From the NCBI GenBank assembly GCA_039822045.1, contig JBCBMY010000001.1, positions 1-64,000 of the forward strand: 64,000 nt of DNA. Direction: 5' to 3'. Made by a program: the position numbers and the translations under genes. A model generated the notes under the pieces. It was not told the DNA's origin. It was given only the letters and a program-made list of their open reading frames with translations, and searched no databases. This DNA comes from HLUCCA09 sp039822045 (lineage in GTDB: Bacteria; Pseudomonadota; Alphaproteobacteria; Rhodobacterales; Rhodobacteraceae). This document shows, piece by piece, positions 34,874 to 43,052 of this stretch; position 1 is the first letter of the stretch; the number at the start of each line of letters is the position of its first letter.

Positions 34874-35563
34874 CTATTCCACGGGCTCGGCAATGAACTC
34901 CACTTCGGTGCTGATCCTGACGGCATCGCCAACGCCAAAAGTTGTGCCCGGAGCCGGGACGCCAAAGCCCATGCCGAGGGCCGACCGAGAGACCGTGCCG
35001 GTAGCCGAGAAGCCGATCCGCGCGAAGGGTTCGAAGGGGCTCGACGGGTAGCCGCCATTAAAACGGGCCTGCAGCGTGACGGGCACTTCTGTGCCTCTAG
35101 CCGACAACATGCCATCGATCCGAGCCGTGTCCGGCCCCGTGCGGGTGATCGAGGAGGAGGTGTAGACCATGTCGGGATAGGTGGCGGCGTCGAACCAGTC
35201 GAGGCCGAGCATCGTCTCATAGAAGCCCTCGGGTGGTGTCGGCAGGTCGATAGACGCGACATCGACCGTCACGGTGAGCGTTGCCTCTTCCGGAGCGGCG
35301 GGGTCGAGCACGAGGGTCGCCGCAAATGTGTCGAAGCCGGCGCTGAACCTGGAAAAGCCCAGATGGCTGACAGAGAAGGTGAGGGACGCATGCGCGGGGT
35401 CCGCCTGCCAGGTGCGGGCGGGCAAGCCGAGGCTCTCGGGCGCCGGAGGCGACGCAGGCGGGCTGCCATCGACGGTTGGCTCGGGCGAGATGATGGGTGG
35501 CGCGGTGTCGGCGAGAAGCGTCATGGGGCAAAGGCAAGCGAGCAGGATCAGAGCAAGTCGCAT
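34874..35563 (-). CDS. YceI-family periplasmic lipid-binding protein
   Basis: The 229-aa protein has a signal peptide (MRLALILLACLCPMTLLADT), a Pro-rich linker, and a YceI lipocalin-like beta-barrel starting at WQADPAHASLTFSVSHLGFS. Family members bind polyisoprenoid lipids. The function here is unknown. It sits 45 nt upstream of the YheS-type ABC-F gene on the same strand and is divergent from ndk. Confidence 0.87.
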   Translation of the reverse strand: MRLALILLACLCPMTLLADTAPPIISPEPTVDGSPPASPPAPESLGLPARTWQADPAHASLTFSVSHLGFSRFSAGFDTFAATLVLDPAAPEEATLTVTVDVASIDLPTPPEGFYETMLGLDWFDAATYPDMVYTSSSITRTGPDTARIDGMLSARGTEVPVTLQARFNGGYPSSPFEPFARIGFSATGTVSRSALGMGFGVPAPGTTFGVGDAVRISTEVEFIAEPVE

Positions 35564-35712
35564 CGGAGGGGCTCCATCAGGCGATTTCGCGACAAGAATG
35601 CCGGGCCGGGCGCCCTGGTGAAACCAGCTTTTCCCCGGTTGGGCGCCGTGCTAGGCGGGCGCGCAAAGTCACGAGGGCCGCGCAGGTGGCCCGCAAGGGA
35701 AGAGAGACCGAC

Positions 35713-36135
35713 ATGGCACTCGAACGCACCTTCAGCATCATCAAGCCCGATGCGACCAAGCGCAACCTGACCGGCAAGATCAATGCCAAGTTTGAGGAGG
35801 CGGGATTGCGGATCGTCGCCCAGAAACGTGTGCAGCTGACCAAGGCGCAGGCGGGTGAGTTCTACAAGGTGCATGCGGAACGCCCGTTCTATGACGAACT
35901 GTGCGAGTTCATGTCGTCGGGCCCGGTGGTGCTGCAGGTGCTCGAGGGCGAGGGCGCGATCCTGAAGAACCGCGAAGTGATGGGGGCGACAAACCCCGCC
36001 GATGCCGAGCCCGGCACCATTCGCGCGGAGTTCGCCGAGTCGGTGGGCGAGAACTCGGTCCACGGGTCCGATGCGCCCGACACCGCCGCCGATGAGATCG
36101 CCTTCTTCTTTGCGGGCACCGAGATCGTCGGCTGA
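35713..36135 (+). CDS. ndk: Nucleoside diphosphate kinase
   Basis: The 140-aa NDP kinase exchanges the gamma-phosphate between nucleotides through a phospho-histidine. The catalytic H117 is in ENSVHGSDAP; the N-terminus ERTFSIIKPDATKRN is canonical. The length is normal. ATG 35713 has an AGAGAG-type ribosome-binding site. A strong intrinsic terminator follows. Confidence 0.97.
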   Translation: MALERTFSIIKPDATKRNLTGKINAKFEEAGLRIVAQKRVQLTKAQAGEFYKVHAERPFYDELCEFMSSGPVVLQVLEGEGAILKNREVMGATNPADAEPGTIRAEFAESVGENSVHGSDAPDTAADEIAFFFAGTEIVG

Positions 36136-36178
36136 CACGGCGCCACGTTCGGGGCCACCACTGTCGCCAGCAAGTCCG

Positions 36179-36208
36179 GGCCGCCCCCCCTAGGCCGGCG
36201 GCCTTTTT
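36179..36208 (+). terminator. Intrinsic terminator after ndk
   Basis: GGCCGCC (36179-36185) pairs perfectly with GGCGGCC (36197-36203) and is followed by TTTTT (36204-36208). The 3' arm and T-run overlap the last codons of the convergent TfoX-like gene, whose stop codon is at 36190-36192. Confidence 0.8.
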
Positions 36209-36540
36209 CGTGGCGCGCCAACGCCCAGCTTGTCGAGTTCCGCCTCGATGCCCGGGGGGGCTTTGGTGTTGTTCACGATGGCGTCGAAGCGGTCGCGCAG
36301 AGCAGGTTTCTCGGAGGCCGCGTAGCTCTGGAACCGGCGGTCCTGCAGGGCCAGGACGAGCGCGACATAGGCCATGAAGTGGGGGCGGTGGCCGGCATCC
36401 ATCATGCGGGCATAGGCGGCGTCAGCGCCAATCTCGACCAGGTCGGCCACGGTGTGCAGATCGGCTCGGGCACAGACCTGTTGCATGGCCGGGCCGAGAT
36501 TGCGGAGAGCCGTCACAGGGCGTGTATCGCGCGATGTCAT
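36190..36540 (-). CDS. TfoX/Sxy C-terminal domain protein
   Basis: The 116-aa protein matches the helix-hairpin-helix-like C-terminal domain of TfoX/Sxy (TALRNLGPAMQQVCARADLHTVADLVEIGADAAYARM), without the N-terminal TfoX domain. Full-length Sxy controls competence genes; for stand-alone C-terminal domains the role is unknown. A basic tail (APRKRPPA) ends the protein inside the ndk terminator. Confidence 0.8.
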   Translation of the reverse strand: MTSRDTRPVTALRNLGPAMQQVCARADLHTVADLVEIGADAAYARMMDAGHRPHFMAYVALVLALQDRRFQSYAASEKPALRDRFDAIVNNTKAPPGIEAELDKLGVGAPRKRPPA

Positions 36541-36641
36541 AGCGAAAGCCTAGGACAGGGGTCGTGGCTTCCGGAAGGGGTCTGGCGCCGTGCCGCCCAA
36601 GGATCCTGACAGGACCAGGGCGGGCAATTCCTGATTTGGGT

Positions 36642-36812
36642 TCAGATACTGGCCCAGTCGGTGAAGATCTGGCCGGGTTTCACCACGCGGCCCGGCAGGG
36701 CTTCGCGCGGTTCTCGGCTTGGCGCCTCCGCCATGGCGCTGGCAATGTCGGGTTTCGGATCGGCGCGGCCGACCGGTTGGGCCGCATTGGGGCCCGAAAG
36801 TTGGGTGGTCAT
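36642..36812 (-). CDS. Predicted 56-aa small protein
   Basis: A short ATG-initiated frame encodes 56 residues (MTTQLSGPNAAQ ... VKPGQIFTDWASI). About three quarters of its codons end in G or C, as in neighbouring genes. A GAGG lies about 11 nt upstream of the ATG. No domain is recognised. It fills an otherwise empty 434-nt interval (36541-36974) between the TfoX-like and AbrB genes; the rest of that interval shows no gene. The hydrophilic N-terminus and the compact hydrophobic end suggest a short binding motif at the C terminus. Confidence 0.45.
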   Translation of the reverse strand: MTTQLSGPNAAQPVGRADPKPDIASAMAEAPSREPREALPGRVVKPGQIFTDWASI

Positions 36813-36974
36813 TCTCTGCTCGCCTCATTTGTGTGGCGGCGTGTGACCCACCGCCTGAGGCCAGTGGGCCATGGTGCGCCAAGGTACACAAGGGAATGCC
36901 GCCGTCGCGGCCCGGCCTGGGCCGATCGCGCGACGTGTGTTGCCCAAGGTCCCTAGTCCGATCCTCCCACGGCG

Positions 36975-38081
36975 CTAGTCGGGAGGCATGTCATTGTCGC
37001 TCTCCGCGCGGTCGAATCTGCGGAAGATGATGGGCACGGCAAAGAGCACCACCATGATTCGGGCCACATGGGCCGTGGCGACGTAAGCGACGTCTTGCTC
37101 CTTGGCGAGGGCCAGGAGGCTCATCTCAGTCAGGCCGCCAGGGGCGTAGGCCAAGACGGCCTGGCTCCAAGGCGCCGTGGTGAGCGCCGCGGCGAGGGCG
37201 GCGAAGACCAGGGTCACCGCCACCAAGACGAGGCTCGCGCCAGCGCCAAGCGCGATGTCGCGCCCGGTCTCGCTCAGACGGGCGCCGACGAACCGGCAGC
37301 CGAGGATCGTGCCGATCATCAGTTGCGCGATGATGACGAGCAGGGTGGGGGGCGGCGTTTCGACGACCGCGGTCAAGTGCAGCGCGGCCGACAGCACCAT
37401 CGGCCCGAAGAGCGGGGGCGCAGGCAGCCGGCCAAGCCGCGCAAGCGGTCCGCCCGCGATGGCAGCGGCCAGAAGGAGCAGGGCGTCGAGGGCCGTCAGA
37501 TCGGAGAAGTACGTATCGGCAGTGTCGAGGCCCGCTGTCGTTGTGCCGCCGATCAGGGCAAAGCCGAGCGCGATCACGGTGATCACAACGAAGATGCGCA
37601 CGGCGTGGGCAAGCGCGATGCGGCGCTCGTCGGCACCGTGGGCGGCGCCGAGTATGATCATCTCGTTCAGCCCTCCGGGCGCTGCGCAGAAGAACGCGGT
37701 GCGCCGGTCGTACCCGCCGATCCGGCGGAAGAAGAGCCAGGCGGCGGCGCCGGCTATGGCGAGAAACGGCGGGAGGAGCACAAAGGTGCCGGCCCAGGCG
37801 CCGAGCTGGCCAAGAATGTCGGGCGAGAAGCCGGCGCCCAGCATCACGCCGATGACGGGGATGAAGATCGCGCGCCAGGCCGCGGGGCCCTCAAGCGGCG
37901 CGCCGGCCAGCGCGGCGACGGCGCAAAGCCCCATTGGGCCGAGCATCCACGGCAGGGGCAGGCCCGCCCAGGTGGCGCAGAAGCCACCCGTTGTGCCGAT
38001 GGCCAGCGCCAGAGCGATCCGCGGCCGCGACTCGGGCGAGGGGACGAGGGCGCGGGCCCGGTCGACCAGTGATGTCGTCAT
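36975..38081 (-). CDS. AbrB-family membrane protein
   Basis: The 368-aa integral membrane protein matches the duplicated AbrB family (named for E. coli AbrB, not the Bacillus regulator), often mislabelled ammonia monooxygenase. Each half contains a long hydrophobic run and a conserved APGGL-E segment (CAAPGGLNEMIILGA and YAPGGLTEMSLLALA). It is probably a transporter. It lies 57 nt downstream of the flavoprotein gene on the same strand and may be the last gene of that catabolic unit. Confidence 0.8.
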   Translation of the reverse strand: MTTSLVDRARALVPSPESRPRIALALAIGTTGGFCATWAGLPLPWMLGPMGLCAVAALAGAPLEGPAAWRAIFIPVIGVMLGAGFSPDILGQLGAWAGTFVLLPPFLAIAGAAAWLFFRRIGGYDRRTAFFCAAPGGLNEMIILGAAHGADERRIALAHAVRIFVVITVIALGFALIGGTTTAGLDTADTYFSDLTALDALLLLAAAIAGGPLARLGRLPAPPLFGPMVLSAALHLTAVVETPPPTLLVIIAQLMIGTILGCRFVGARLSETGRDIALGAGASLVLVAVTLVFAALAAALTTAPWSQAVLAYAPGGLTEMSLLALAKEQDVAYVATAHVARIMVVLFAVPIIFRRFDRAESDNDMPPD

Positions 38082-38138
38082 GGGAGCGCTGTTGCACTTC
38101 GAGCCGCGCGCTTCAAGCGGTGCCGTGCGCGCGCAACG

Positions 38139-39518
38139 TCATACCCGCCCACGCCCTGCCGCATAGCCGAGAACCACCGCGCTCAGGAGGCCGTTGCCCG
38201 AGAGGTATCCGGCATCGCCCGCACCGGAAACACCGCAGGCCGCCCCGCCGGCCGCAAAGAGGTTGGGAAAGGGCTGACCGGTCAGATCGAGGACGCGCGC
38301 TGCCCCGTCCGTCACCAGGCCACCCTGCGTGTGAAAGAGCGCGCCCGTCACGCGGACGGCGCAGTAGGGCGGCGACAGGGAACGGCCGGTCCAACGGCGG
38401 CCAAATGCGTCGGTGACCCCCTCAGCGGGGAGTGCGGCGAGGGTGTTGGCAAGGGCCGCCCCTGGCAGTCTTGTGGCCATGGCGAGCCCGTCAACGCTGT
38501 CGGCCACGATGACCGCGCCTTGCGCTTCGGCATCGCGGAAATCGGCGAACTGGCGGGCGACGGCAGCGATCCGCGTATCGAAGATGGTCCAGGCCCTGTC
38601 GCCGGGTTGGGCCAGAACGGCGCGGGCGGCCTCGGAGTAGCCCTGGGCCTCGTTCCAGAAGCGGTGGCCCGCGGAGTTCACCTGAACGCCGCCCTCAGTG
38701 ATGACGGCCCAGGTGATTAGGATGCCGTGGGGATGGGCGACGTTGCCATGGCCCTGATAGGCGCCGAGATGGCCGGTGGCGGCGCCCAGCGCCTCGCCCC
38801 AGATCAAGGCCTCGCCGCGGTTGCCATCGTGCCCGAACCAGAGCGCATCGGCGATGTCGGGCATGTGGGTAGCCACCATTCCGCGGTTCCCGCCGAAGCC
38901 GTTGCAGGCGAGAATCAGGCGCGTGCAGCCGACCTGCTCGGCGTCGCCATCGGCGCGACGGACGGTGAGACCGGTGACGACGCGCCCCTGGTGGTGAAGC
39001 GTCTCTGCTCGGGCACCGCAGAGGATGTCGATCCCCGCCCCTTCGGCGGCCGCGCGCAGCGCATCGATCAACTCAGCACCCGAGCGGCTGGGCAGGCCAT
39101 GCATGCGGCGGTGCGTGTGCCCGGGATAGTCGAAGTCGGTCACCAGCGAGAAGGGCAGAGCATGGACATCTGTTAGCCAATCGATGACCGGGGCGGCACC
39201 TTGTGCAAGCGCATCAACGAGCGCTGGGTCGTTCTCGCCCAGCGCCTTGCTCTGGATGTCTCTGGCGAAAGCGGCGGGGCTATCGCCGGAGATGCCGGTG
39301 GCCCGCTGAATGGTTGTGCCGGCGGCCGGGATGAGCCCTGCGGAGAGGGCTGTCGAGCCGCGCGGCACCGGGTCGGCCTCGATCACCAGCACCTCTTGGC
39401 CAGCCTCGTGCGCGGCGAGCGCGGCCGTGAGGCCCGCCGCGCCGCCGCCAACAATCACGGTCTCCACCGTTAGGGGATAGCCGCCCTGGGGCGTCGGCGC
39501 GATGGGTGGCGGCGGCAT
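38139..39518 (-). CDS. FAD-dependent oxidoreductase, fumarate reductase/TcuA-like
   Basis: The 459-aa flavoprotein is of the succinate dehydrogenase/fumarate reductase superfamily. The dinucleotide motif GGGAAG (24-29) is followed by the IEAD beta-strand end and the STALSAGLI FAD-contact segment. The C-terminal FAD site is NLFAAGGAACGVSGAG ... YLSGNGLLSA. It has no cytochrome domain. Relatives such as tricarballylate dehydrogenase desaturate succinate-like acids, so dehydrogenation of a dicarboxylate is likely here. ATG 39518 overlaps the stop of the lyase gene. Confidence 0.82.
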   Translation of the reverse strand: MPPPPIAPTPQGGYPLTVETVIVGGGAAGLTAALAAHEAGQEVLVIEADPVPRGSTALSAGLIPAAGTTIQRATGISGDSPAAFARDIQSKALGENDPALVDALAQGAAPVIDWLTDVHALPFSLVTDFDYPGHTHRRMHGLPSRSGAELIDALRAAAEGAGIDILCGARAETLHHQGRVVTGLTVRRADGDAEQVGCTRLILACNGFGGNRGMVATHMPDIADALWFGHDGNRGEALIWGEALGAATGHLGAYQGHGNVAHPHGILITWAVITEGGVQVNSAGHRFWNEAQGYSEAARAVLAQPGDRAWTIFDTRIAAVARQFADFRDAEAQGAVIVADSVDGLAMATRLPGAALANTLAALPAEGVTDAFGRRWTGRSLSPPYCAVRVTGALFHTQGGLVTDGAARVLDLTGQPFPNLFAAGGAACGVSGAGDAGYLSGNGLLSAVVLGYAAGRGRV

Positions 39519-40381
39519 CAGCCCTGCTCGAAGCGTCTGCCGCGGGCGAGCATGTCCTCGGTGCCCAGAAGGGCGTTCAGGCCCTGCAAATCGTGCATGC
39601 GATCGGCGAAAGGTTGGTTGGTTCCATTTGCCTGAAGGCTGGCGTAGTAGTCTTCGGCCGTGCGGGCGAGGGCGCGCACGATCCCGCCTGGAAAGATGAC
39701 CAGCGCGTATCCCAGAGCCTCAAGATCGGCGGCACTGCGCTGGGGCGTCGCGCCGCCCTCGACCATGTTGGCCATGAGCGGCGCGCGCTGGGCCAGCCGG
39801 TCGGCGATGGCTGCAAGCGCTTCATCGGTGGGCGGCGCCTCGACGAAAAGCGCGTCGGCACCCGCCTCCAGATAGGTCTCGGCCCGGTCCAAGGCGGCGT
39901 CGAGCCCTTCCACGGCAATGGCATCGGTCCGTGCGATCACCAATGTCTCAGGGCTGCGACGGGCATCGACCATGGCGCGGATCTTCCCGGCCATCTCCAG
40001 CGCCGGGATGACGGACTTGTCGGCGAGGTGGCCGCAGCGCTTCGGGGCTGTCTGGTCCTCGATCTGAAGGGCCGTGGCACCCGCGCGCTCGTAGAGCTGC
40101 ATCGTGCGCTCGGCGTTCAGCGCGTTGCCGAAGCCCGTATCGGCGTCAACAATGAGGGGCAGCGTCGTCCGGTCGGCGATGCGGGCAATCGCGGCGGCCA
40201 TTTCGGTGACCGAGGTCAGACCGATATCGGGCCGTCCCAGATGGGTGTAGGCGACGGCGGCACCCGAGACATAGAGCGCCTCGAACCCCGCCTTCTCGGC
40301 GAGCGCGGCGGTCAGGGCATCGTAGACACCCGGGGCGGTGAGGATCGGCTTGCGGGAAAGCCGGGCCCTGAGGCCAGTCAT
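39518..40381 (-). CDS. Isocitrate lyase/PEP mutase-superfamily lyase
   Basis: The 287-aa TIM-barrel enzyme has the magnesium site DADTGFG (79-85) and the catalytic loop KRCGH (114-118). The cysteine in that loop is the mark of C-C lyases such as methylisocitrate lyase and 2,3-dimethylmalate lyase, rather than phosphonopyruvate enzymes. It would split a 2-hydroxy-dicarboxylate into a 2-oxo acid and a carboxylate. The ATG overlaps the end of the isochorismatase-family gene. Confidence 0.85.
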   Translation of the reverse strand: MTGLRARLSRKPILTAPGVYDALTAALAEKAGFEALYVSGAAVAYTHLGRPDIGLTSVTEMAAAIARIADRTTLPLIVDADTGFGNALNAERTMQLYERAGATALQIEDQTAPKRCGHLADKSVIPALEMAGKIRAMVDARRSPETLVIARTDAIAVEGLDAALDRAETYLEAGADALFVEAPPTDEALAAIADRLAQRAPLMANMVEGGATPQRSAADLEALGYALVIFPGGIVRALARTAEDYYASLQANGTNQPFADRMHDLQGLNALLGTEDMLARGRRFEQG

Positions 40382-40995
40382 TCTGTGTCTCCGATCAAAG
40401 CGAGCGCCTCGGCGCAGGTCACCTGGCGGGTGACAGTGGCAAGGGACATGAGCGTGGATGCGTGGACGTCGTCGCGGAACGCGGCGCATCCGTCGGTCAG
40501 CATGATCGTGGGGATGTCGCGCAGGTGGGCGTCGCGCAGGGTAGAGGCGACGCCACCATTGGTGACGATGCCGCCCACGATCAGGGTGTCGAGCTCCAAT
40601 GCACGCATCAGAAACTCAAGCCGGGTCTGATAGAAGGCCGAATAGGCGACCTTCTCGATCACGTAGTCGGCGGGCGCGAGAGCATCGACCAGGGTATGGC
40701 CCCACGCGCCCGGTGCGAAATCGCCGGGGCCGAGAAAGGGGCGCAACGCCCTCAGATGGGCCGAGATCAGGGGCGTGTCGTCGGGGCGTGGCACGAGCGT
40801 GAACTGCGCCGAGATATACGTGCCGCCCCGGGCCCTGAGCGCGTTCGCGAGTGGGGCGATCCGGCCCGGCAGCGCGCCGATCGCGGCGGCGGTTTGGCCC
40901 GCGCGGCCATAGGCACCCTCGGGGTGCAGGAAGTCGTTCTGCAGATCGATGGTGAGAAGCGCGGTGCGCGCCGGATCGAGAGGGTCGATGCTCAT
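40378..40995 (-). CDS. Isochorismatase-family hydrolase lacking the nucleophilic Cys
   Basis: The 205-aa protein has the isochorismatase-like fold: catalytic D17 in LTIDLQNDF and K115 in VIEKVAYSAF. At the position of the nucleophilic cysteine (TNVCV in amidases) it reads TNGGV, so G148 replaces Cys. True isochorismatases such as PhzD also lack the cysteine and use the Asp for vinyl-ether hydrolysis, whereas amidases of the family need it. The gene overlaps hyuA and the lyase gene by a few bases. Confidence 0.82.
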   Translation of the reverse strand: MSIDPLDPARTALLTIDLQNDFLHPEGAYGRAGQTAAAIGALPGRIAPLANALRARGGTYISAQFTLVPRPDDTPLISAHLRALRPFLGPGDFAPGAWGHTLVDALAPADYVIEKVAYSAFYQTRLEFLMRALELDTLIVGGIVTNGGVASTLRDAHLRDIPTIMLTDGCAAFRDDVHASTLMSLATVTRQVTCAEALALIGDTE

Positions 40996-43052
40996 AGGCG
41001 CTCCTTGGCGCTGAGGCGGGTGTTGCCGAACGCGTCCTGTTCCGCCACGAGGCCGGGCTCGACGAGGACCGTCGTATCCGGTTGGGCGAGAATGGCAGGG
41101 CCGTCGATCCGCGCGCCGGTGAGCAGGGCGAGGCGGTCGTAGATTGCCGTCTCGTGCCAGGCATCGCCGAAATGGACCGGGCGGTGGCCCCTCAGCGCCG
41201 TTGCCACCGATCCGCCGTCGGGGGCGAGGGTGGTCAGATCAAAGCGGGGGCGCTTGCCGGTGACGGTGCTGCGCAGGTTCACGACACGCCGGACACCATC
41301 CTGTAGGAGGCGCGAGAAGGCGGCGCGATAGGTCGTGTCGAAGGCGTGTGCGATTGCAGCTTGGGTCGTCGGGGCGACATGGCCGTCTCGAACCTCTATG
41401 ACGATGGGCACGGCCACGGTGTGGGTCTGCCCGGCATAGGCCATGTCGAGCGCGAAGGTGGCTTCACGGGCGTCGAACGCCGTGGCGGCGCGGTCGAGCG
41501 TGGCGTGGCCCGCTTCGAGATGGGCCTGCATGCGCGCGGCCAGTGCCGTCGGATCGAGCGCATCAAGCGTCTGGTTCACCGTTTGCACGAAGTCCTGGCG
41601 CATGTCGGCGATGACGCAGCCGAGCGCCGATGTCACCCCGGGATAGCGGGGTATCAGCGCCCGGGCAAGGCCGACCTCGGCCATCAGCGCGCCGGCGTGA
41701 AGGGCGCCGCCGCCGCCGAAGGGCATGAAGGTGAAGCGCGCCGGGTCGTGACCGCGCTCGATCGAGACCAGCCGGATTGCGCCCGCCATGGCGGCGTTTG
41801 CGACGCGAAGGACGGCTTCGGCGGCGGCTTCGATGTTGAGACCGAGGGGATGGCCCACGTGGGCGTCGATGGCCGCGCGAGCGGCGTCCACGTCGAGACG
41901 CGTGAGCGCGCCACCGATGGGGGCCTCTGCATCGATCCGGCCGAGCACGACGTTCGCGTCGGTCACCGTCGGACGATCGTTGCCCAAGCCATAGGCGACT
42001 GGCCCGGGAGTGGAACCCGCGCTTTCGGGGCCCACCCGCAGCAGGCCACCCTTGTCGACCCATGCGATGGAGCCGCCGCCGGCGCCAATGGTGGTGATCT
42101 CGATCATCGGCTGGCGGATCACCATGCCGAAATCGATCTCGGTTTGGGCCGCGATCGCGCTTTTGCCGCCAGCGATCAGCGATACGTCAAAGCTCGTGCC
42201 GCCGATATCGCCGGTGATGACGTCGGCAAAGCCCGCGGCCTCGGCGATGCGGGCCGCGGCCTGGACCCCAGCGGCAGGGCCGGAGAGAGCGGTTCGGATC
42301 GGGAAGCGAGCGGCTGTGGCGGCGTCGATTACGCCGCCGTTGGACTGGACAATGAGGAACTCGCCGGCGAACCCGCCGTCTCGGAGGGCGGCGTCGAGCC
42401 GCGAGAGATATCCGGCGACCTCGGGCTGCAGATACGCATTGAGGGCGGTGGTTGAGAACCGTTCGAACTCGCGGATCTCGGGCAGGATCTCGTGAGAGAC
42501 CGAGACATGGGGCGTGGGCCAAAGGGCGCGGAGTGTGTCCGCCGCGGCCTGCTCGGGTGCGGCATTGGCGTAGCTATGAGCGAAAAGGAGCGCGACGGCG
42601 GTGCACCCCTGGGCCTTCAGCGCGTCGGCGGCGGTTCGCAGCGCGCCCTGATCGACGGGGGTTCGCACGGTCCCGTCGGCCAGCGTGCGCTCTGGGATCT
42701 CATGGCGAAGGTCGCGGGGGACGGGGGGCTGGAAGTCGCCACGGAGGCCCCAGGTGCGGGGCCGGTCGCGGCGGCGCATCTCAAGCACGTCGCGGAGCCC
42801 TTCGGAGGTGATAACTCCTGTCTTGGCGCCGCGCCGCTCCAGCAACGCGTTGGTTCCGGCGGTGGTGCCGTGGACGACGGTTGCGACCATGCCGGGCGCG
42901 CTGGCGACCTCCGCCAGGCCGGCCAGAAAGCCCGCCGCCTGGTCAGGGCGCGAGGTCGGGACCTTCGCGACCTGCGCTGCGCCCGACACTGGATCGAGGG
43001 CAAATATATCCGTGAACGTGCCGCCCACGTCGACACCGATGAGAAGGCTCAT
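40992..43052 (-). CDS. hyuA: Hydantoinase/oxoprolinase subunit A
   Basis: The 686-aa protein is an ASKHA-fold ATPase of the HyuA family. It has the N-terminal phosphate loop GVDVGGTFTDIF, HGTTAGTNALLER, an ITGDIGGTSFDVSLI segment and TTIGAGGGSIAWVD. Together with HyuB it forms ATP-dependent hydrolases (5-oxoprolinase, N-methylhydantoinase, caprolactamase) or carboxylases (acetone and acetophenone). The substrate here is unknown. It overlaps hyuB by 4 nt. Confidence 0.9.
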   Translation of the reverse strand: MSLLIGVDVGGTFTDIFALDPVSGAAQVAKVPTSRPDQAAGFLAGLAEVASAPGMVATVVHGTTAGTNALLERRGAKTGVITSEGLRDVLEMRRRDRPRTWGLRGDFQPPVPRDLRHEIPERTLADGTVRTPVDQGALRTAADALKAQGCTAVALLFAHSYANAAPEQAAADTLRALWPTPHVSVSHEILPEIREFERFSTTALNAYLQPEVAGYLSRLDAALRDGGFAGEFLIVQSNGGVIDAATAARFPIRTALSGPAAGVQAAARIAEAAGFADVITGDIGGTSFDVSLIAGGKSAIAAQTEIDFGMVIRQPMIEITTIGAGGGSIAWVDKGGLLRVGPESAGSTPGPVAYGLGNDRPTVTDANVVLGRIDAEAPIGGALTRLDVDAARAAIDAHVGHPLGLNIEAAAEAVLRVANAAMAGAIRLVSIERGHDPARFTFMPFGGGGALHAGALMAEVGLARALIPRYPGVTSALGCVIADMRQDFVQTVNQTLDALDPTALAARMQAHLEAGHATLDRAATAFDAREATFALDMAYAGQTHTVAVPIVIEVRDGHVAPTTQAAIAHAFDTTYRAAFSRLLQDGVRRVVNLRSTVTGKRPRFDLTTLAPDGGSVATALRGHRPVHFGDAWHETAIYDRLALLTGARIDGPAILAQPDTTVLVEPGLVAEQDAFGNTRLSAKERL

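Noticed and set aside
33374..35770. 798-codon open frame on the plus strand opposite the YheS-type ABC-F and yceI genes
   Set aside because: It is an antisense shadow: it crosses two recognised genes and a promoter region and has no family motifs.
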